Shown: positions 26,179 to 36,546, numbered from the stretch's first letter. The stretch: 64,000 nt of DNA from Nitrosomonas sp. Nm34 (GCF_900113925.1 NZ_FORD01000008.1:1-64000), one strand, 5' to 3'. Numbers and translations are program-made. The notes: generated by a model from the sequence alone, not told the origin.

Positions 26179-26955
26179 TCAAATTATTGGAGAGCCTGTC
26201 ATCTCATGAAGGCTTCTGACAGTATCCGAGTCCAGCTTAAGTGAATGTGCCAATTGACGCAAATAAGCTTTTTCGGCATCGGTGTCTATATTAATTGCGA
26301 ACAAAGAAGCTGCATAAACCTGAGTCGCAACAATTTGATTAGGAATGCTAGAAATCAGCTTATTTAGATCCATGGGTTGCATTAACTCATTACGGATAAA
26401 TTGATGTTCCTCGTCCGTAATCCCATCTTCATTTAACTTACCCATAATTTTGTCCATCTCAGATTGATCAAGTTGACCATCCGCTTTGGCAGCATTTATC
26501 ATCGCCCGCAGTATGAGCTTTTCTGTGTCTGATGAAATCATTGCCTCTAATTGTTCCTTAGGCAAGGAATGAGCCGTTTCCTTTTCTAATTGCTCCTTAG
26601 GCAAGGAATGGGTCGTTTCCTTTTTCAGTAAACCAGAAAGCTGATCCCCATATTTTTTCTGGAGTGCATTGATGGCCATAGCACCTAACATAGAAAGTGC
26701 ACTTCCACCTAGCGCACCTCTTGCTGCAGACGTACCACCACTTAACAAAGCGCCTGCTAGTGCGCCTATGCCTCCTAATTGTCCGCCTGTTAAATTACCG
26801 GCTTGCTTGGAATGAACGAACTTTTCTATCAAGTCCATCCACTTACTTGTAGACTGAGTTGAAGACTGGGCAGAATCGCTCATATGTTTAAGTTTAGCCT
26901 CCCCCTTATTAGTCATTTCGTTTAACAAACGTCCTACAATATCACCATAGCTCAT
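26179..26955 (-). CDS. DUF533/TerB-like protein (YebE-like)
   Basis: A 258-residue protein. N-terminal half: Gly/Ala-rich, membrane-like segment GGIGALAGALLSGGTSAARG. C-terminal half: TerB-like helical domain (EKLILRAMINAAKADGQLDQ, SEMDKIMGKLNEDGITDEEH) as in the DUF533/YebE family, whose role is unknown though TerB domains bind metals. Between them is a 13-residue tandem duplication (KETTHSLPKEQLE at 112-124, KETAHSLPKEQLE at 125-137). The start is secure: AAGGAGG precedes the ATG by seven bases. Confidence 0.85.
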   Translation of the reverse strand: MSYGDIVGRLLNEMTNKGEAKLKHMSDSAQSSTQSTSKWMDLIEKFVHSKQAGNLTGGQLGGIGALAGALLSGGTSAARGALGGSALSMLGAMAINALQKKYGDQLSGLLKKETTHSLPKEQLEKETAHSLPKEQLEAMISSDTEKLILRAMINAAKADGQLDQSEMDKIMGKLNEDGITDEEHQFIRNELMQPMDLNKLISSIPNQIVATQVYAASLFAINIDTDAEKAYLRQLAHSLKLDSDTVRSLHEMTGSPII

Positions 26956-27064
26956 GGTATTACCTCCTTGGTTAAAACATCTCTGTGAAGATCAGTATCA
27001 CATTAAGATTGCTTAAGCTTTCATACGCAAGTGGTAACAGTTAATCGGACATAAAAAACTAAGT

Positions 27065-27083
27065 AAATACGTGCAAACACGTA
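27065..27083. repeat. Short hairpin repeat, second copy (TACGTG-CAAA-CACGTA)
   Basis: Identical over 19 bases to 16445-16463. It lies in the divergent control region between the TerB-like gene and the hemerythrin gene, about 125 bp before the latter. Confidence 0.7.
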
Positions 27084-27208
27084 TTCCATAGATATTGCTG
27101 TATCCATTATTTTTTCATATGCTTTCTTGTCTTTCTGACCCATTGGCATCCCTGCCCTTTTTTAGCATTGATAAACTCAACAATAATCCGAGTTACAAAT
27201 GATCTCTC

Positions 27209-27658
27209 ATGAAACGTCATAAAAGTCTTTATCCTTTGTCTCATGATCATCATCATGCTCTCGTCCAGGCAAAAAATCTGCGTATGGCCTCTTCCAGCTC
27301 CGATATATCATCACTTCATCGGATTGCCATTGATTTTATTGCGTACTGGGATACCAGTCTTCAACTCCATTTTCGTCAAGAAGAAGAAATTCTGCTACCC
27401 GTTTTATCTCAGTACTCATCACCAGACCATCTGGAAATTATCGGAACCTTAAAACAACACGATAACATCCGACAAGTCGTGAGTCAGCTGAGAAAAAACA
27501 TTGAGCAAGGAGCGGGGCTGGCTGAAGAAGGCCGGAAGCTATCGGCACTGCTCAGTATGCATATTCGCTATGAGGAGCAATATTTATTTCCCGCTATTCA
27601 GGAAATTGTACCCGAGGAAACTTTATGGAAAATAAATCGTCACTTGACTGAGAAATAA
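27209..27658 (+). CDS. Hemerythrin HHE-domain protein
   Basis: A 149-residue four-helix protein with a predicted non-heme di-iron site: LSHDHHHALVQAKNL, LHFRQEEEILLPVL, LKQHDNIRQVV and HIRYEEQYLFPAIQE supply the His and Glu ligands in HHE order. Such proteins sense or bind O2 or NO, or protect iron-sulfur clusters; the exact role is open. Cytoplasmic, single gene. The divergent TerB-like gene shares its upstream region. Confidence 0.88.
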   Translation: MKRHKSLYPLSHDHHHALVQAKNLRMASSSSDISSLHRIAIDFIAYWDTSLQLHFRQEEEILLPVLSQYSSPDHLEIIGTLKQHDNIRQVVSQLRKNIEQGAGLAEEGRKLSALLSMHIRYEEQYLFPAIQEIVPEETLWKINRHLTEK

Positions 27659-27780
27659 GGAAGCTAGCAGCAAGCCTATAGATTCACAGTCAGCTGACCC
27701 CAGCTTTCCTTAATACGATTATTTATGGTGCAATGACATTGCGAAGTTTATTCATGATCATTAAAGAAGCATATCCCTCA

Positions 27781-27880
27781 TTCCATTTCTAAATCAAACT
27801 GACGCGAAGGCGAGCCTCAGGCAGTATCAATCATACGGCAAGGTGAAACCGACAAAGTCAGTTTTAATTTAGAAATAAAG
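27781..27880 (+). repeat. Dispersed ~100-bp palindromic repeat, copy D
   Basis: TTCCATTTCTAAATCAAACT at the left; TCAGTTTTAATTTAGAAATA at the right, complementary to it. The core is GACGCGAAGGCGAGCCTCAG followed by ATACGGCAAGGTGAAACCGA. Lies in the gap 27659-28057, which otherwise shows no gene. Confidence 0.9.
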
Positions 27881-28057
27881 TTGAATGGGCTATGATGGCG
27901 GAAATGTTCGATTTGCGAGGTATCCTTCATAGGTCATTGTGAGTCTCAATAATCAAGGGTTTACGTAACAGGAATTTACCAAACAGCAGCAACAGCCTGT
28001 TTTTCATGTTCTTGCGTACCTTGATAACGAGCTGTACCGCATCATTAAAATCGGGTA

Positions 28058-28345
28058 TTATGCCTTTTCTTTTTTGCGGCGGGTCTCCCAACCTTTTTTT
28101 GCGGCTCTGCTCCGTTCTTCCGTTGTCATGCTGTGTCCACCCTTACGGGATGATGCATGAGTATCTTTTTCCCCATAGCCACTGCCACCGGGTTTGTTAC
28201 CACCGCCCGATTCTTTATTGACGGTTGCCCAAGCTCTTCGTTCAGCTTCTTTTTCTGATACTCCACGTTTTTCATATCCTTCGGCAATATGATCGGCCTT
28301 TCTTTTCTGCTTGTCCGTATACTTGCTCTTTTCACCCCGTGCCAT
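28058..28345 (-). CDS. Small hydrophilic KGG-type stress/plasmid-stabilisation-like protein
   Basis: The start is the ATG at 28345, preceded by AGGAGG, giving 95 residues: MARGEKSKYTDKQKRKADHI ... SSRKGGHSMTTEERSRAAKKG. Highly charged and Gly-rich, with the KGGH/AAKKGWETRR motifs of small general-stress (KGG, con-10-like) and so-called plasmid-stabilisation proteins found in soil proteobacteria. Probably intrinsically disordered. No partner nearby; not evidence of a plasmid. Confidence 0.75.
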   Translation of the reverse strand: MARGEKSKYTDKQKRKADHIAEGYEKRGVSEKEAERRAWATVNKESGGGNKPGGSGYGEKDTHASSRKGGHSMTTEERSRAAKKGWETRRKKEKA

Positions 28346-28767
28346 AGATCCTCCTGTCTGTGTCTCATAAGAAATCTCGATACAGCGGGTTGTTGGAATA
28401 CACCTTATGACAGAACAAGCGTTAGTTGAGTTCCAAATTATACTGAGCGAGTGGTTCATACCGATTTCAATAGGAATTGTCAGTATAGAACATCAGAGAA
28501 AGGAAAAAACTAAAAAATTAGTAGAAAGCACACGCAATATTTGTTAAGGATGTTATTGTTATGGAGGATAATTTATAAGAAAAATATGCTGATGGAGAAG
28601 TAATTGGACACATCCTTGAAGGTCTATTTAGCTTAGCAAGAGCAATTGTGAATCATAGCGCCATGATAATTTTGCAAATCATTGCTTGAGCAATCAAGTA
28701 TTTTCGTTATATACTGGACTGGTCACAAGATGTTGTTAGTTACAAATTTTAATAAGGAATCAATATA
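28346..28767. other. Intergenic gap, 422 bp
   Basis: Divergent control region between the KGG protein and the small lipoprotein. AT-rich, no ORF or RNA gene seen. A plausible sigma-70-like promoter lies near its right end. Confidence 0.5.
28686..28715 (+). promoter_or_regulatory. Candidate sigma-70 promoter of the small lipoprotein gene
   Basis: TTGAGC (28686-28691) and TATACT (28710-28715) separated by 18 bases, about 50 bp before the ATG at 28768. Inferred from consensus resemblance only. Confidence 0.4.
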
Positions 28768-28986
28768 ATGAGATTTTTTCTGATCGCCGCCGCTTTAGCA
28801 GCTCTGACATTGGCAGGATGTGGCAAACCAGGTCAAGCATTACCTGAAACCGAGAAAGAAGCCTATAACAAAATCATCTCTGGTCAAAAAATGGATTGTC
28901 CTCATGGATTGGATGCTAATGGTAACTGCCTTAAAGAAGGTGGAGATGCACGTCCCTATGGCGGTACCGGCAAACCAGGTCATTAA
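28768..28986 (+). CDS. Small lipoprotein, unknown function
   Basis: A 72-residue precursor. The signal [19 protein letters not shown] has a lipobox (LAGC), so the mature protein of about 55 residues starts at Cys18. The rest is polar with [20 protein letters not shown] and a Gly-rich end (YGGTGKPGH). Start supported by AAGGA. It is a monocistronic gene with its own promoter candidate and a strong terminator, which suggests substantial expression. I do not recognise a named family. Confidence 0.75.
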   Translation: MRFFLIAAALAALTLAGCGKPGQALPETEKEAYNKIISGQKMDCPHGLDANGNCLKEGGDARPYGGTGKPGH

Positions 28987-29010
28987 TAATATAATAACCA
29001 TGTAGTTAAT

Positions 29011-29040
29011 AAAAAAACCGCCTCGTAGGCGGTTTTTTTA
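29011..29040 (+). terminator. Rho-independent terminator
   Basis: AAAAAACCGCC-TCGTA-GGCGGTTTTTTT: a GC-rich stem extended by A/T pairs, followed by a run of seven T. It follows the small lipoprotein gene by 25 bp. Confidence 0.95.
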
Positions 29041-29154
29041 TTAACTATTTTTTGCTTTGCACAAAACAAGGCTTGCTTTTCTTCTCTTATCCTCTTACTT
29101 ATCCTTTTATTTATTTAATTAGTACAATCGCAGCTAATCATTTACCACACCGAG

Positions 29155-30312
29155 CTATTTAAGCTGCTCATATAATAAATTAAGAATTCGATTAGTTGCT
29201 TCTGATTCATCCGGCGCACCATCCTGATCGAGAATCTGAACCTCGCTGTTAGCCCCGACTCCGTTTACCTGAATACGGTATCGTTCTGCTTTTGAATCAG
29301 TATCACTTCGCCAAAAAGCAAGTTTTGAAAGAATCCCCTGGCCCTCACTCGCTTTCTGACTTTCAAGATCAGGGTCAGCATAACGAACAAAATAAACACC
29401 ACTTGATCTATCTCGATCCTCAACAGTAAAACCTACCCGATCAAGCGCCAATCCTACACGACGCCATGCGCGGTCAAAAGCTTCGTTAATTATTAGCACG
29501 CCGCTCCTCGCTTTATCTATATAAGCCTGCTCTTTAACGGCACTGGCCCCGTTCGCTGCAGAAGCGACTTCTTGTTTGGCGAGCTCTTCCCCTGCGCCAA
29601 AGCGTATCATCAGTCGAGCAAGCATTTCAGCTTCCAGATCAGGATCAGCAGGACGTGGTTGCCAGATGGTACGCTGCGTACTCCTGTCAGCAAGCACTTC
29701 AGCCATTCCACGATGGCTAATATAAATTTCGGTTGCACCTGATTCACTTCGTTCTAGTCGGGTACGAAATTTGTCACGCTCAGCAGTTGAATACAAACCG
29801 TCGAGAAAAGTCGACAGAACGCTTCGAATAATATCTTGGGGTATTTTTGCCCGATTCTCTGCCCAATCAGTCTCCATAATTCCCACATCAGGGGCCTCAA
29901 CCTTAACTAGAAACCCTAAATCCTGCCAGAATTCTTTAACTATTGGCCAGACATCTTCAGGAGCTTGATGAACCACTAGCCAGCGCTGGGTGCCTGATCG
30001 GGCAATTTGGGCGGGACTCTTTGTTACAGGCAGTATAGAAGAGTTACCATAGGCTTGTGGTTGCTCTGCCCGCTCCCTGTTATAGGTAGAAAATGTGGCA
30101 CTTCCTGTAGAGGAGATATCAGGTACCGCGTAGCGTTCATCTGCAGAAGGTGCAGTCAGATCAGGAGGCACTTCTAGTGGGGGTATTTTCCCCGCTGATT
30201 TATAGTCTATTTTTTTACTTTCTGGAAATAAACTAAATGAATTACAGCCAGAAATCACCAATATCCACACTGCGCTCAGCATGAGCGTTCTTTGGCATTT
30301 TACTCTCGACAT
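29155..30312 (-). CDS. bamC: Outer membrane assembly lipoprotein BamC
   Basis: A 385-residue lipoprotein subunit of the Bam complex that inserts beta-barrel proteins. Lipobox VISGC at the end of the signal, then the extended PPLEVPPDLTAPSADERYAV segment that binds BamD, and two helix-grip domains (about 115-230 and 260-385). dapA starts 9 bp upstream on the same strand, the classic dapA-bamC operon. AAAGG precedes the ATG. Length is somewhat longer than E. coli BamC (344), as in other betaproteobacteria. Confidence 0.93.
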   Translation of the reverse strand: MSRVKCQRTLMLSAVWILVISGCNSFSLFPESKKIDYKSAGKIPPLEVPPDLTAPSADERYAVPDISSTGSATFSTYNRERAEQPQAYGNSSILPVTKSPAQIARSGTQRWLVVHQAPEDVWPIVKEFWQDLGFLVKVEAPDVGIMETDWAENRAKIPQDIIRSVLSTFLDGLYSTAERDKFRTRLERSESGATEIYISHRGMAEVLADRSTQRTIWQPRPADPDLEAEMLARLMIRFGAGEELAKQEVASAANGASAVKEQAYIDKARSGVLIINEAFDRAWRRVGLALDRVGFTVEDRDRSSGVYFVRYADPDLESQKASEGQGILSKLAFWRSDTDSKAERYRIQVNGVGANSEVQILDQDGAPDESEATNRILNLLYEQLK

Positions 30313-30321
30313 CGCAAACCT

Positions 30322-31200
30322 TTAAATCATTACTTCAGCTTGTTTCATTGCATCTTTGATCAATTGATGAAATTGACTTGAAAGTGGTGTTAAAGGTAAT
30401 CGAATTCCCGAGCCTATCAAACCCATTTCCATGACAGCCCATTTTACCGGGATAGGATTCGCTTCAACGAACAAGTCTACATGCAACTTTAACAGCTTAT
30501 TGTTAATACTACGCGCGGCAATCAAATCTCCTGCAAACGCTGCATGACACATTTTATGCATTAATTTAGGTGCAACATTTGCGGTCACTGAAATAACGCC
30601 ATGTCCTCCTAACAGCAGCAATGCCAGTGCAGTGGCATCATCCCCACTATACACACAGAAATCCAGCGGTACACGATGCAGTAAATCACAACCCCGCGCA
30701 ATGTTACCCGTCGCATCCTTTATTCCAATGATATTAGGAATTTGCGCAAGCCGCAGAACGGTATCGTTGGAAATATCTGCGACCGTTCTACCGGGTACGT
30801 TATATAAAATCATTGGAATATCCACTGCTTCTGCTACTGCCTTGAAGTGTTGATAAAGCCCTTCCTGGGTTGGCTTGTTATAATAGGGAACGACCGATAG
30901 GCAGGCATCCGCTCCTGCATCTTTGGCAAAGATGGTCAGATCAATAGCTTCCCTCGTGGAGTTCGCGCCAGTGCCAGCAATGATCGGTATTCGTCCAGCC
31001 GCATGCGATACCGCGGTCCGTATCAGCAAATTATGCTCATCAAAATCTACAGTAGGAGATTCACCCGTGGTTCCAACCACCACTATTCCACTAGTCTTTT
31101 GCGCAATATGAAAATCAATGAGCGCACGAAACCTCTCCAGATCCAGAGCGCCATCTTCAAACATTGGTGTAACAATCGCAACCAAGCTACCTTTTAGCAT
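30322..31200 (-). CDS. dapA: 4-hydroxy-tetrahydrodipicolinate synthase
   Basis: A 292-residue TIM-barrel enzyme that condenses pyruvate with aspartate semialdehyde in lysine and peptidoglycan-precursor synthesis. Present are [14 protein letters not shown] (Thr of the proton relay), [12 protein letters not shown] (catalytic Tyr), and [11 protein letters not shown] with the Schiff-base Lys. Starts at ATG 31200. First gene of the dapA-bamC operon; clpB upstream is a separate unit. Confidence 0.97.
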   Translation of the reverse strand: MLKGSLVAIVTPMFEDGALDLERFRALIDFHIAQKTSGIVVVGTTGESPTVDFDEHNLLIRTAVSHAAGRIPIIAGTGANSTREAIDLTIFAKDAGADACLSVVPYYNKPTQEGLYQHFKAVAEAVDIPMILYNVPGRTVADISNDTVLRLAQIPNIIGIKDATGNIARGCDLLHRVPLDFCVYSGDDATALALLLLGGHGVISVTANVAPKLMHKMCHAAFAGDLIAARSINNKLLKLHVDLFVEANPIPVKWAVMEMGLIGSGIRLPLTPLSSQFHQLIKDAMKQAEVMI

Positions 31201-31282
31201 AGAATCTTCTTTAAAAAAAACAATATTCTACCTGAAACCATCACTTTTCATGCATTATCGCTTCGCTTTCTTTCCAGGAAAA

Positions 31283-33883
31283 TCATGCCACCTTGGAAAA
31301 AGTTAAAACATCGCTTACACAATCAACTCTGATTGTATCTTTAGCGGCAAAATTACCTTGTAAAAGTTCTTTAGCGAGCGGATTCTCGATTTGTGACTGA
31401 ATAGCCCGCTTTAATGGACGAGCACCGAATACAGGATCAAAACCGGCACGTGCAAGTTCTGATAAGGCCGCATCGGTTACTTCCAGTTTAATTTCCATTT
31501 TAGCCAAGCGTGCTTCCAGGTTCCGCAATTGAATCTGTGCAATCGATTTAATATCCTTTTCATCCAACGCATGAAACACGACAACTTCATCAATACGATT
31601 AATAAACTCGGGGCGGAAATAAGCTTTCACCTCTCCCATCACGGCGAGTTTGATAACCTGATAATCATCCCCACTCATTTGTTGGATCATTTGCGAACCA
31701 AGGTTGGAAGTCATGACAATAACCGTATTTTTAAAATCTACGGTACGCCCCTGCCCATCTGTCATACGTCCATCATCAAGTACCTGCAGCAAAACATTAA
31801 ATACATCAGGATGTGCTTTCTCAACCTCATCGAGCAAAATCACCGAATAAGGTTTTCTCCGCACCATTTCGGTGAGATACCCCCCTTCTTCGTAGCCTAC
31901 GTAACCTGGCGGAGCACCGATCAAGCGTGCCACCGAATGTTTTTCCATGAATTCCGACATATCGACTCGTACCAAGTGCTCCTCGGAATCAAACAAAAAT
32001 TCAGCTAATGCTTTACATAATTCCGTTTTACCTACTCCAGTAGGCCCCAGAAATAAGAAAGAACCATAAGGTCGGTTGGGATCAGCCAATCCTGAGCGTG
32101 AACGGCGAATAGCGTCGGAAACAAGACGTGCTGCCTCATCTTGCCCAACCACGCGTTCATGCAGTTTTTGCTCCATCAATAACAGTTTTTCCCGTTCTCC
32201 TTGCATCATTTTGGCAACCGGTATCCCTGTTGCACGAGAGACCACCTCGGCAATTTCCTCAGCACCGACCTGAGTACGGAATAATTTCGGGCGATTGACC
32301 TCTTTAACTTGTGCAGTAGTTTCACTCTGCTGGATCTGCTCAGCCAGCTGTGCCTCCAGTTGAGGAATACGGCCATATTGCAACTCAGAGACTTTTTGCC
32401 AGTCTCCTTTACGTGTCGCCGTCTCTACCTCTTTTCTGAGTTTTTCTAATTCTTCCTTGATGTGCTGTGAGCCTTGGGCACGTGATTTTTCCGCCTTCAG
32501 GATTTCTTCAAGATCAGCATACTCTCGCTCAAGTTTCCTTATCTCATCTTCCAGCAATGTCAGACGTCTTTGCGAGGCCTCATCTTTTTCTTTTTTCATC
32601 GCCTCCCGTTCAATCTTCAGTTGGATCAGACGGCGATCAAGCTTGTCCATCACTTCAGGCTTTGAATCCCGCTCCATACGAATCCGTGCAGCAGCCTCAT
32701 CGATCAGATCGATAGCTTTATCTGGTAAAAAACGGTCAGTAATGTAACGATGAGATAACTCTGCTGCCGCTACAATAGCGGGGTCAGTAATATCTACAGC
32801 GTGATGTAGCTCATAGCGCTCTTGCAAGCCGCGCAAAATAGCAATCGTTGCCTCTACCGTCGGCTCGTCTACCAGTACTTTCTGAAAACGGCGTTCTAAC
32901 GCTGCATCCTTCTCGACATACTTACGATACTCATCCAAAGTAGTTGCGCCCACACAGTGCAGCTCTCCTCTCGCAAGTGCTGGTTTGAGCATATTGCCAG
33001 CATCAATGGCACCTTCTGCCTTTCCCGCTCCTACCATGGTGTGCAACTCATCAATAAATACGATGGTACGTCCCTCATCTTGTGCGAGTTCTTTGAGTAC
33101 TGCTTTCAGCCGCTCCTCAAATTCACCACGATATTTCGCACCTGCTAATAATGCGGCCATATCGAGCGATAGTACACGCTTATTTTTCAGTGTATCAGGG
33201 ACTTCTCCATTTACGATGCGCTGAGCCAATCCTTCTACGATGGCAGTTTTACCCACCCCAGGCTCACCAATCAGTACCGGATTATTCTTGGTGCGTCGCT
33301 GCAATACCTGGATGGTTCGCCGAATTTCATCATCACGTCCAATTACTGGATCAAGCTTACCCATGCGTGCGCGTTCAGTGAGATCGAGGGTGTATTTTTT
33401 CAATGCCTCACGGCTGCCTTCTGCCTCTGCACTCGATACACTCTCACCACCCCGTACCGATTTGATCGCTTGCTCCAGCACATTGCGATTAGCCCCATAC
33501 TGCTTTAATAGTTGCCCGGTTTCGCCTCTGTCCTCAAGTGCAGCGAGCAGGAACATCTCGGAGGCAATGAACTGATCTCCATGCTTTTGCGCTTCCTTGT
33601 CTGTTAAATTGAGCAGGTTGTTAAGATCGCGCGAAATACCGATTTCTCCACCCACCCCTTCCACTTTGGGAAGACGTTCCAGGCTTTTTACGAGCGCCTC
33701 ACGCAATGGGTTGACATTAACGCCCGCACGTTGCAACAGCGAAGAAGTTCCACCATCTTCTTGTTGTAATAGCGCAAGCAGCAAATGTTGAGGCTCTATA
33801 TAAGGATGATCCTTGCCTAACGCCATACTTTGCGCTTCACCCAGTGCCTGTTGAAATTTGGTAGTAAGTTTGTCGAGACGCAT
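31283..33883 (-). CDS. clpB: ATP-dependent chaperone ClpB
   Basis: An 866-residue Hsp100 disaggregase. Clp_N repeats (1-145), first AAA+ domain with Walker [14 protein letters not shown], coiled-coil M domain (about 410-525), second AAA+ with [20 protein letters not shown] and [15 protein letters not shown], then the C-terminal D2-small domain. Works with DnaK to dissolve aggregates. AGGAG precedes the ATG at 33883. No heat-shock promoter was identified with confidence. Confidence 0.97.
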   Translation of the reverse strand: MRLDKLTTKFQQALGEAQSMALGKDHPYIEPQHLLLALLQQEDGGTSSLLQRAGVNVNPLREALVKSLERLPKVEGVGGEIGISRDLNNLLNLTDKEAQKHGDQFIASEMFLLAALEDRGETGQLLKQYGANRNVLEQAIKSVRGGESVSSAEAEGSREALKKYTLDLTERARMGKLDPVIGRDDEIRRTIQVLQRRTKNNPVLIGEPGVGKTAIVEGLAQRIVNGEVPDTLKNKRVLSLDMAALLAGAKYRGEFEERLKAVLKELAQDEGRTIVFIDELHTMVGAGKAEGAIDAGNMLKPALARGELHCVGATTLDEYRKYVEKDAALERRFQKVLVDEPTVEATIAILRGLQERYELHHAVDITDPAIVAAAELSHRYITDRFLPDKAIDLIDEAAARIRMERDSKPEVMDKLDRRLIQLKIEREAMKKEKDEASQRRLTLLEDEIRKLEREYADLEEILKAEKSRAQGSQHIKEELEKLRKEVETATRKGDWQKVSELQYGRIPQLEAQLAEQIQQSETTAQVKEVNRPKLFRTQVGAEEIAEVVSRATGIPVAKMMQGEREKLLLMEQKLHERVVGQDEAARLVSDAIRRSRSGLADPNRPYGSFLFLGPTGVGKTELCKALAEFLFDSEEHLVRVDMSEFMEKHSVARLIGAPPGYVGYEEGGYLTEMVRRKPYSVILLDEVEKAHPDVFNVLLQVLDDGRMTDGQGRTVDFKNTVIVMTSNLGSQMIQQMSGDDYQVIKLAVMGEVKAYFRPEFINRIDEVVVFHALDEKDIKSIAQIQLRNLEARLAKMEIKLEVTDAALSELARAGFDPVFGARPLKRAIQSQIENPLAKELLQGNFAAKDTIRVDCVSDVLTFSKVA

Positions 33884-33962
33884 ACAAGCTCCTGATGAGA
33901 ATATCTATTGCCCCTACTATATGGGAGTAGGATAGAATTTCAACCCTTGAGTTCTTCTTTAT

Positions 33963-35441
33963 TTAACGCTTTACTTCAGGATAAGGATATAACATATTCA
34001 ATGCAGCGCTTTTTCCTGGAGTTTGCACAATACGCACATGTTCCCGCCGGAACTCCCGGGCATGTTTAAGTCCGCACGAATGAGCAAGCATGGCGATCTC
34101 CTTGTTAACATTTATGGCATAGTTAGCAACCCGCAGGTATTTTTGCTCAACAACCAGGCCGCGTTGTAACCACGGATCATGCGTTGTAATGCCAGTAGGA
34201 CAAGTATTCAGATGGCAACGCAACGCTTGTATGCAGCCTAAGGCAAACATAAACCCGCGCGCAGTATTAACAAAATCCGCACCTATACTCAATGCCCACG
34301 CTCCATGAGCTGAAGTGACCAGCTTTCCGGCCGCAATCACACGAATCCGTTTCTTCAGGTCAGATTCGATCAGTGTATCCACCACGCGCGGCAAAGCCTC
34401 TGCAATAGGTAGTCCTGCATAATCCATAAGTGTTTGGGGAGCGGCACCGCTCCCCCCTTCTCCGCCATCAATAGTCAGAAAATCAGGTGCATACTCTAAC
34501 CCACGCCGATGAATGGCATCGCAAAGCTCATTGATAAAATGCCAGCCACCAATAACACTTTTAACCCCTACCGGACGTCCGGTTAAATCACGAATGTAAG
34601 CAATTTTATCAAGTAATTCCTCGATGCTACCAATATCGTGATGGCGATTAGGACTGATAGAATCCTGAAAAACGGGAATACCGCGAATAGCAGCCACTTC
34701 AGGAGTTACTTTCGGAGCAAGCAACAATCCCCCTTTACCTGGTTTCGCACCCTGTGAAAGTTTGATCTCAAAAGCTTTCACAAATTGGGCGACTTCCTTG
34801 GCGCGGGCAGAGGAGAAATTACCGTTTTCATCGCGGACACCATATTTGGCGGTACCAATTTGCATGATCACATCGCAACCACCTTCCTTATGGTAAGGAG
34901 AAAGCCCCCCCTCTCCTGTATTGAGCCAACATCCAGCCTTGGCCGCACCCAGCGACAACGCACGTACTGCGGCTGCTGAAATGGCACCATAGCTCATACC
35001 GCTAATATTAATAATCGACTTCGCTTCAAAAGGATATTGGCAATAACCTTCCCCGATGAGTAGCGAAGGTGTTGGTAACTGATCTTCTTCCTGAATGGGA
35101 AAAGCGGCATTGACAAAAATGCTTGCCCCAGGTTCACGCAAGTCATAAGTGGAGCCAAAACCGATGATGCCCCCTTTATTCTTGGCATTCTTGTATACCC
35201 AGGCGCGAGTAGCACGATCGAAAGGCTGTTCCTCTCGATCACCGGCAAACCAATATTGACGAAAGTACTTGCCCTGAAGCTCGAAAAGAAAGCGTAATCG
35301 GCCAATCACTGGATAATTGCGTAATATCGAGTGCTCTTTCTGGATAATATCGTGGATAAACAACGCAACAATAGCTCCAATGAAGACCAACCCCAAGATA
35401 GTACTTATGCTATATACGACCGGGTTTATTACATTAGACAT
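33963..35441 (-). CDS. FMN-binding glutamate synthase-like protein, membrane-anchored
   Basis: A 492-residue protein with one N-terminal transmembrane helix (VYSISTILGLVFIGAIVALF) followed by a GltS-type FMN barrel: SGMSYGAISAAAVRALSLGA, LNTGEGGLSPYH, FLTIDGGEGGSGAAPQTLMD and the iron-sulfur cysteine region CIQALRCHLNTCPTGI. It lacks the glutamine amidotransferase domain of GltB, so it is not a complete glutamate synthase. Such proteins are widespread and of uncertain reaction. Monocistronic; clpB follows about 80 bp downstream. Confidence 0.88.
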   Translation of the reverse strand: MSNVINPVVYSISTILGLVFIGAIVALFIHDIIQKEHSILRNYPVIGRLRFLFELQGKYFRQYWFAGDREEQPFDRATRAWVYKNAKNKGGIIGFGSTYDLREPGASIFVNAAFPIQEEDQLPTPSLLIGEGYCQYPFEAKSIINISGMSYGAISAAAVRALSLGAAKAGCWLNTGEGGLSPYHKEGGCDVIMQIGTAKYGVRDENGNFSSARAKEVAQFVKAFEIKLSQGAKPGKGGLLLAPKVTPEVAAIRGIPVFQDSISPNRHHDIGSIEELLDKIAYIRDLTGRPVGVKSVIGGWHFINELCDAIHRRGLEYAPDFLTIDGGEGGSGAAPQTLMDYAGLPIAEALPRVVDTLIESDLKKRIRVIAAGKLVTSAHGAWALSIGADFVNTARGFMFALGCIQALRCHLNTCPTGITTHDPWLQRGLVVEQKYLRVANYAINVNKEIAMLAHSCGLKHAREFRREHVRIVQTPGKSAALNMLYPYPEVKR

Positions 35442-35578
35442 ACAGAATTCAATTACCTTCTCAAAATAATCCGATACATCCTGATTTTGGCAAATTCATT
35501 GAAAACATCATGAACTCAAACCGCATCAATGGCTTCTGCAGATAAAAAATTTTAGGTGCCCGTATAATCAGTCTAACG

Positions 35579-35677
35579 CCATTTCCAAATTAAAAATGAC
35601 GCGAAGGCGAACCGCAGACAGTATCAATCGTACGGCAAGGTAAAGCCGACAAAGTCAGTTCTGATTTAGAAATGGAA
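35579..35677 (+). repeat. Dispersed ~100-bp palindromic repeat, copy E
   Basis: CCATTTCCAAATTAAAAATG at the left; TCTGATTTAGAAATGGAA at the right. The core GACGCGAAGGCGAACCGCAG and GTACGGCAAGGTAAAGCCGA is nearly consensus. Located upstream of the glutamate-synthase-like gene. Confidence 0.9.
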
Positions 35678-36493
35678 TAACATTCTGATTAAAATTTTCT
35701 TGAGATAATTCTTATCCGCTGATCCATAACAAACTGACACTGCCTACTCTACCTCTACTTCCTAAATAGCTTTACCTTGTATTGCATCCTCTTCCCTCTT
35801 CTCGACCAAATCTCATTAGCTTCTCCGGTTCTAGCTGATATAGCTATCAACGTGCAGCTTCAAGCAAAAGCTTTTTACAAGAAAAAGGCAAATAACTGCG
35901 ATAAGTACGAAGAAAAAGGGAGGGTGCTATACTATAGTATTCTTCTCATTCATAAATTCAACAAAAAAAACTAATCTCTCCATTATTTGTGCTACAGCAA
36001 TTTATTATAGTCCTCAGGCTTCTTACATTAATAAGATCACGTAGATAATGGAATTGTGATGCCATTAATGGGGGTTATAAATTAAATACTTATTTTCATG
36101 CCATATTAAGGGTACAATTACCAAATTCATAGCAAACTCAAAAATAGTCTGACTATGTATCCACAAAAAACAATGCATAGCAGGACATACTCAATAATTT
36201 GCCCCACGATTAAAGATATTCTTGGTCAATCAAGTTTAGCAAAGACTTATACATTGATCTGTATATTGGCCGATTCGAATGGCCTGCATTTGTTACAAGA
36301 TCAATTATTCTAATTATCTGACAACAGAATAATACCGCGTTTGCCCTGAATTAATAGGGCACTCGACAGCCATAATAAAACAAAGAAACGTCCTTCAGGA
36401 AAATAGAGGATGCAAATATGACTCACTCTAATTTTCCTTAGATATTTTTATAAATATTTGTCAGTTGATGACAAACCACTATCAATTAATTTT

Positions 36494-36525
36494 GGTGAGT
36501 TATTTGGTAGGTTTAACTAATCACC
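36494..36525 (+). promoter_or_regulatory. Imperfect inverted repeat in the leader of the RRM gene
   Basis: GGTGAGTTA ... TTTAACTAATCACC pairs as GGTGA/TCACC plus GTTA/TAAC. It lies 21 bp before the ATG, close enough to mask the ribosome-binding site (GAGAG). RRM proteins in bacteria are often cold-induced through leader RNA structure; a regulatory role here is inference. Confidence 0.4.
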
Positions 36526-36546
36526 GCACAAACATGAGAGATGTGA

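Larger units (their letters stand above)
35442..36546. other. Long AT-rich intergenic stretch, 1.1 kb
   Basis: Holds repeat copy E (35579-35677), a short hairpin GCCCT-GAATTAAT-AGGGC (36343-36360) without a T-run, and the leader of the RRM gene. ORFs in it (for instance 35777-35974) show no ribosome-binding site or protein-like pattern. No tRNA or recognised small RNA. Confidence 0.55.

Noticed and set aside
28058-28345. Evidence of a plasmid from a plasmid-stabilisation-like protein
   Set aside because: Such small KGG proteins are common on chromosomes, and the window is full of chromosomal core genes.
28346-28459. Longer N-terminus for the KGG-type protein
   Set aside because: The ATG at 28345 has a perfect AGGAGG; upstream residues look random.
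35777-35974. 65-residue plus-strand ORF
   Set aside because: No ribosome-binding site, biased composition and no familiar motif in an AT-rich gap.
36343-36360. GCCCT/AGGGC hairpin as a terminator
   Set aside because: No T-run follows and no gene ends nearby.
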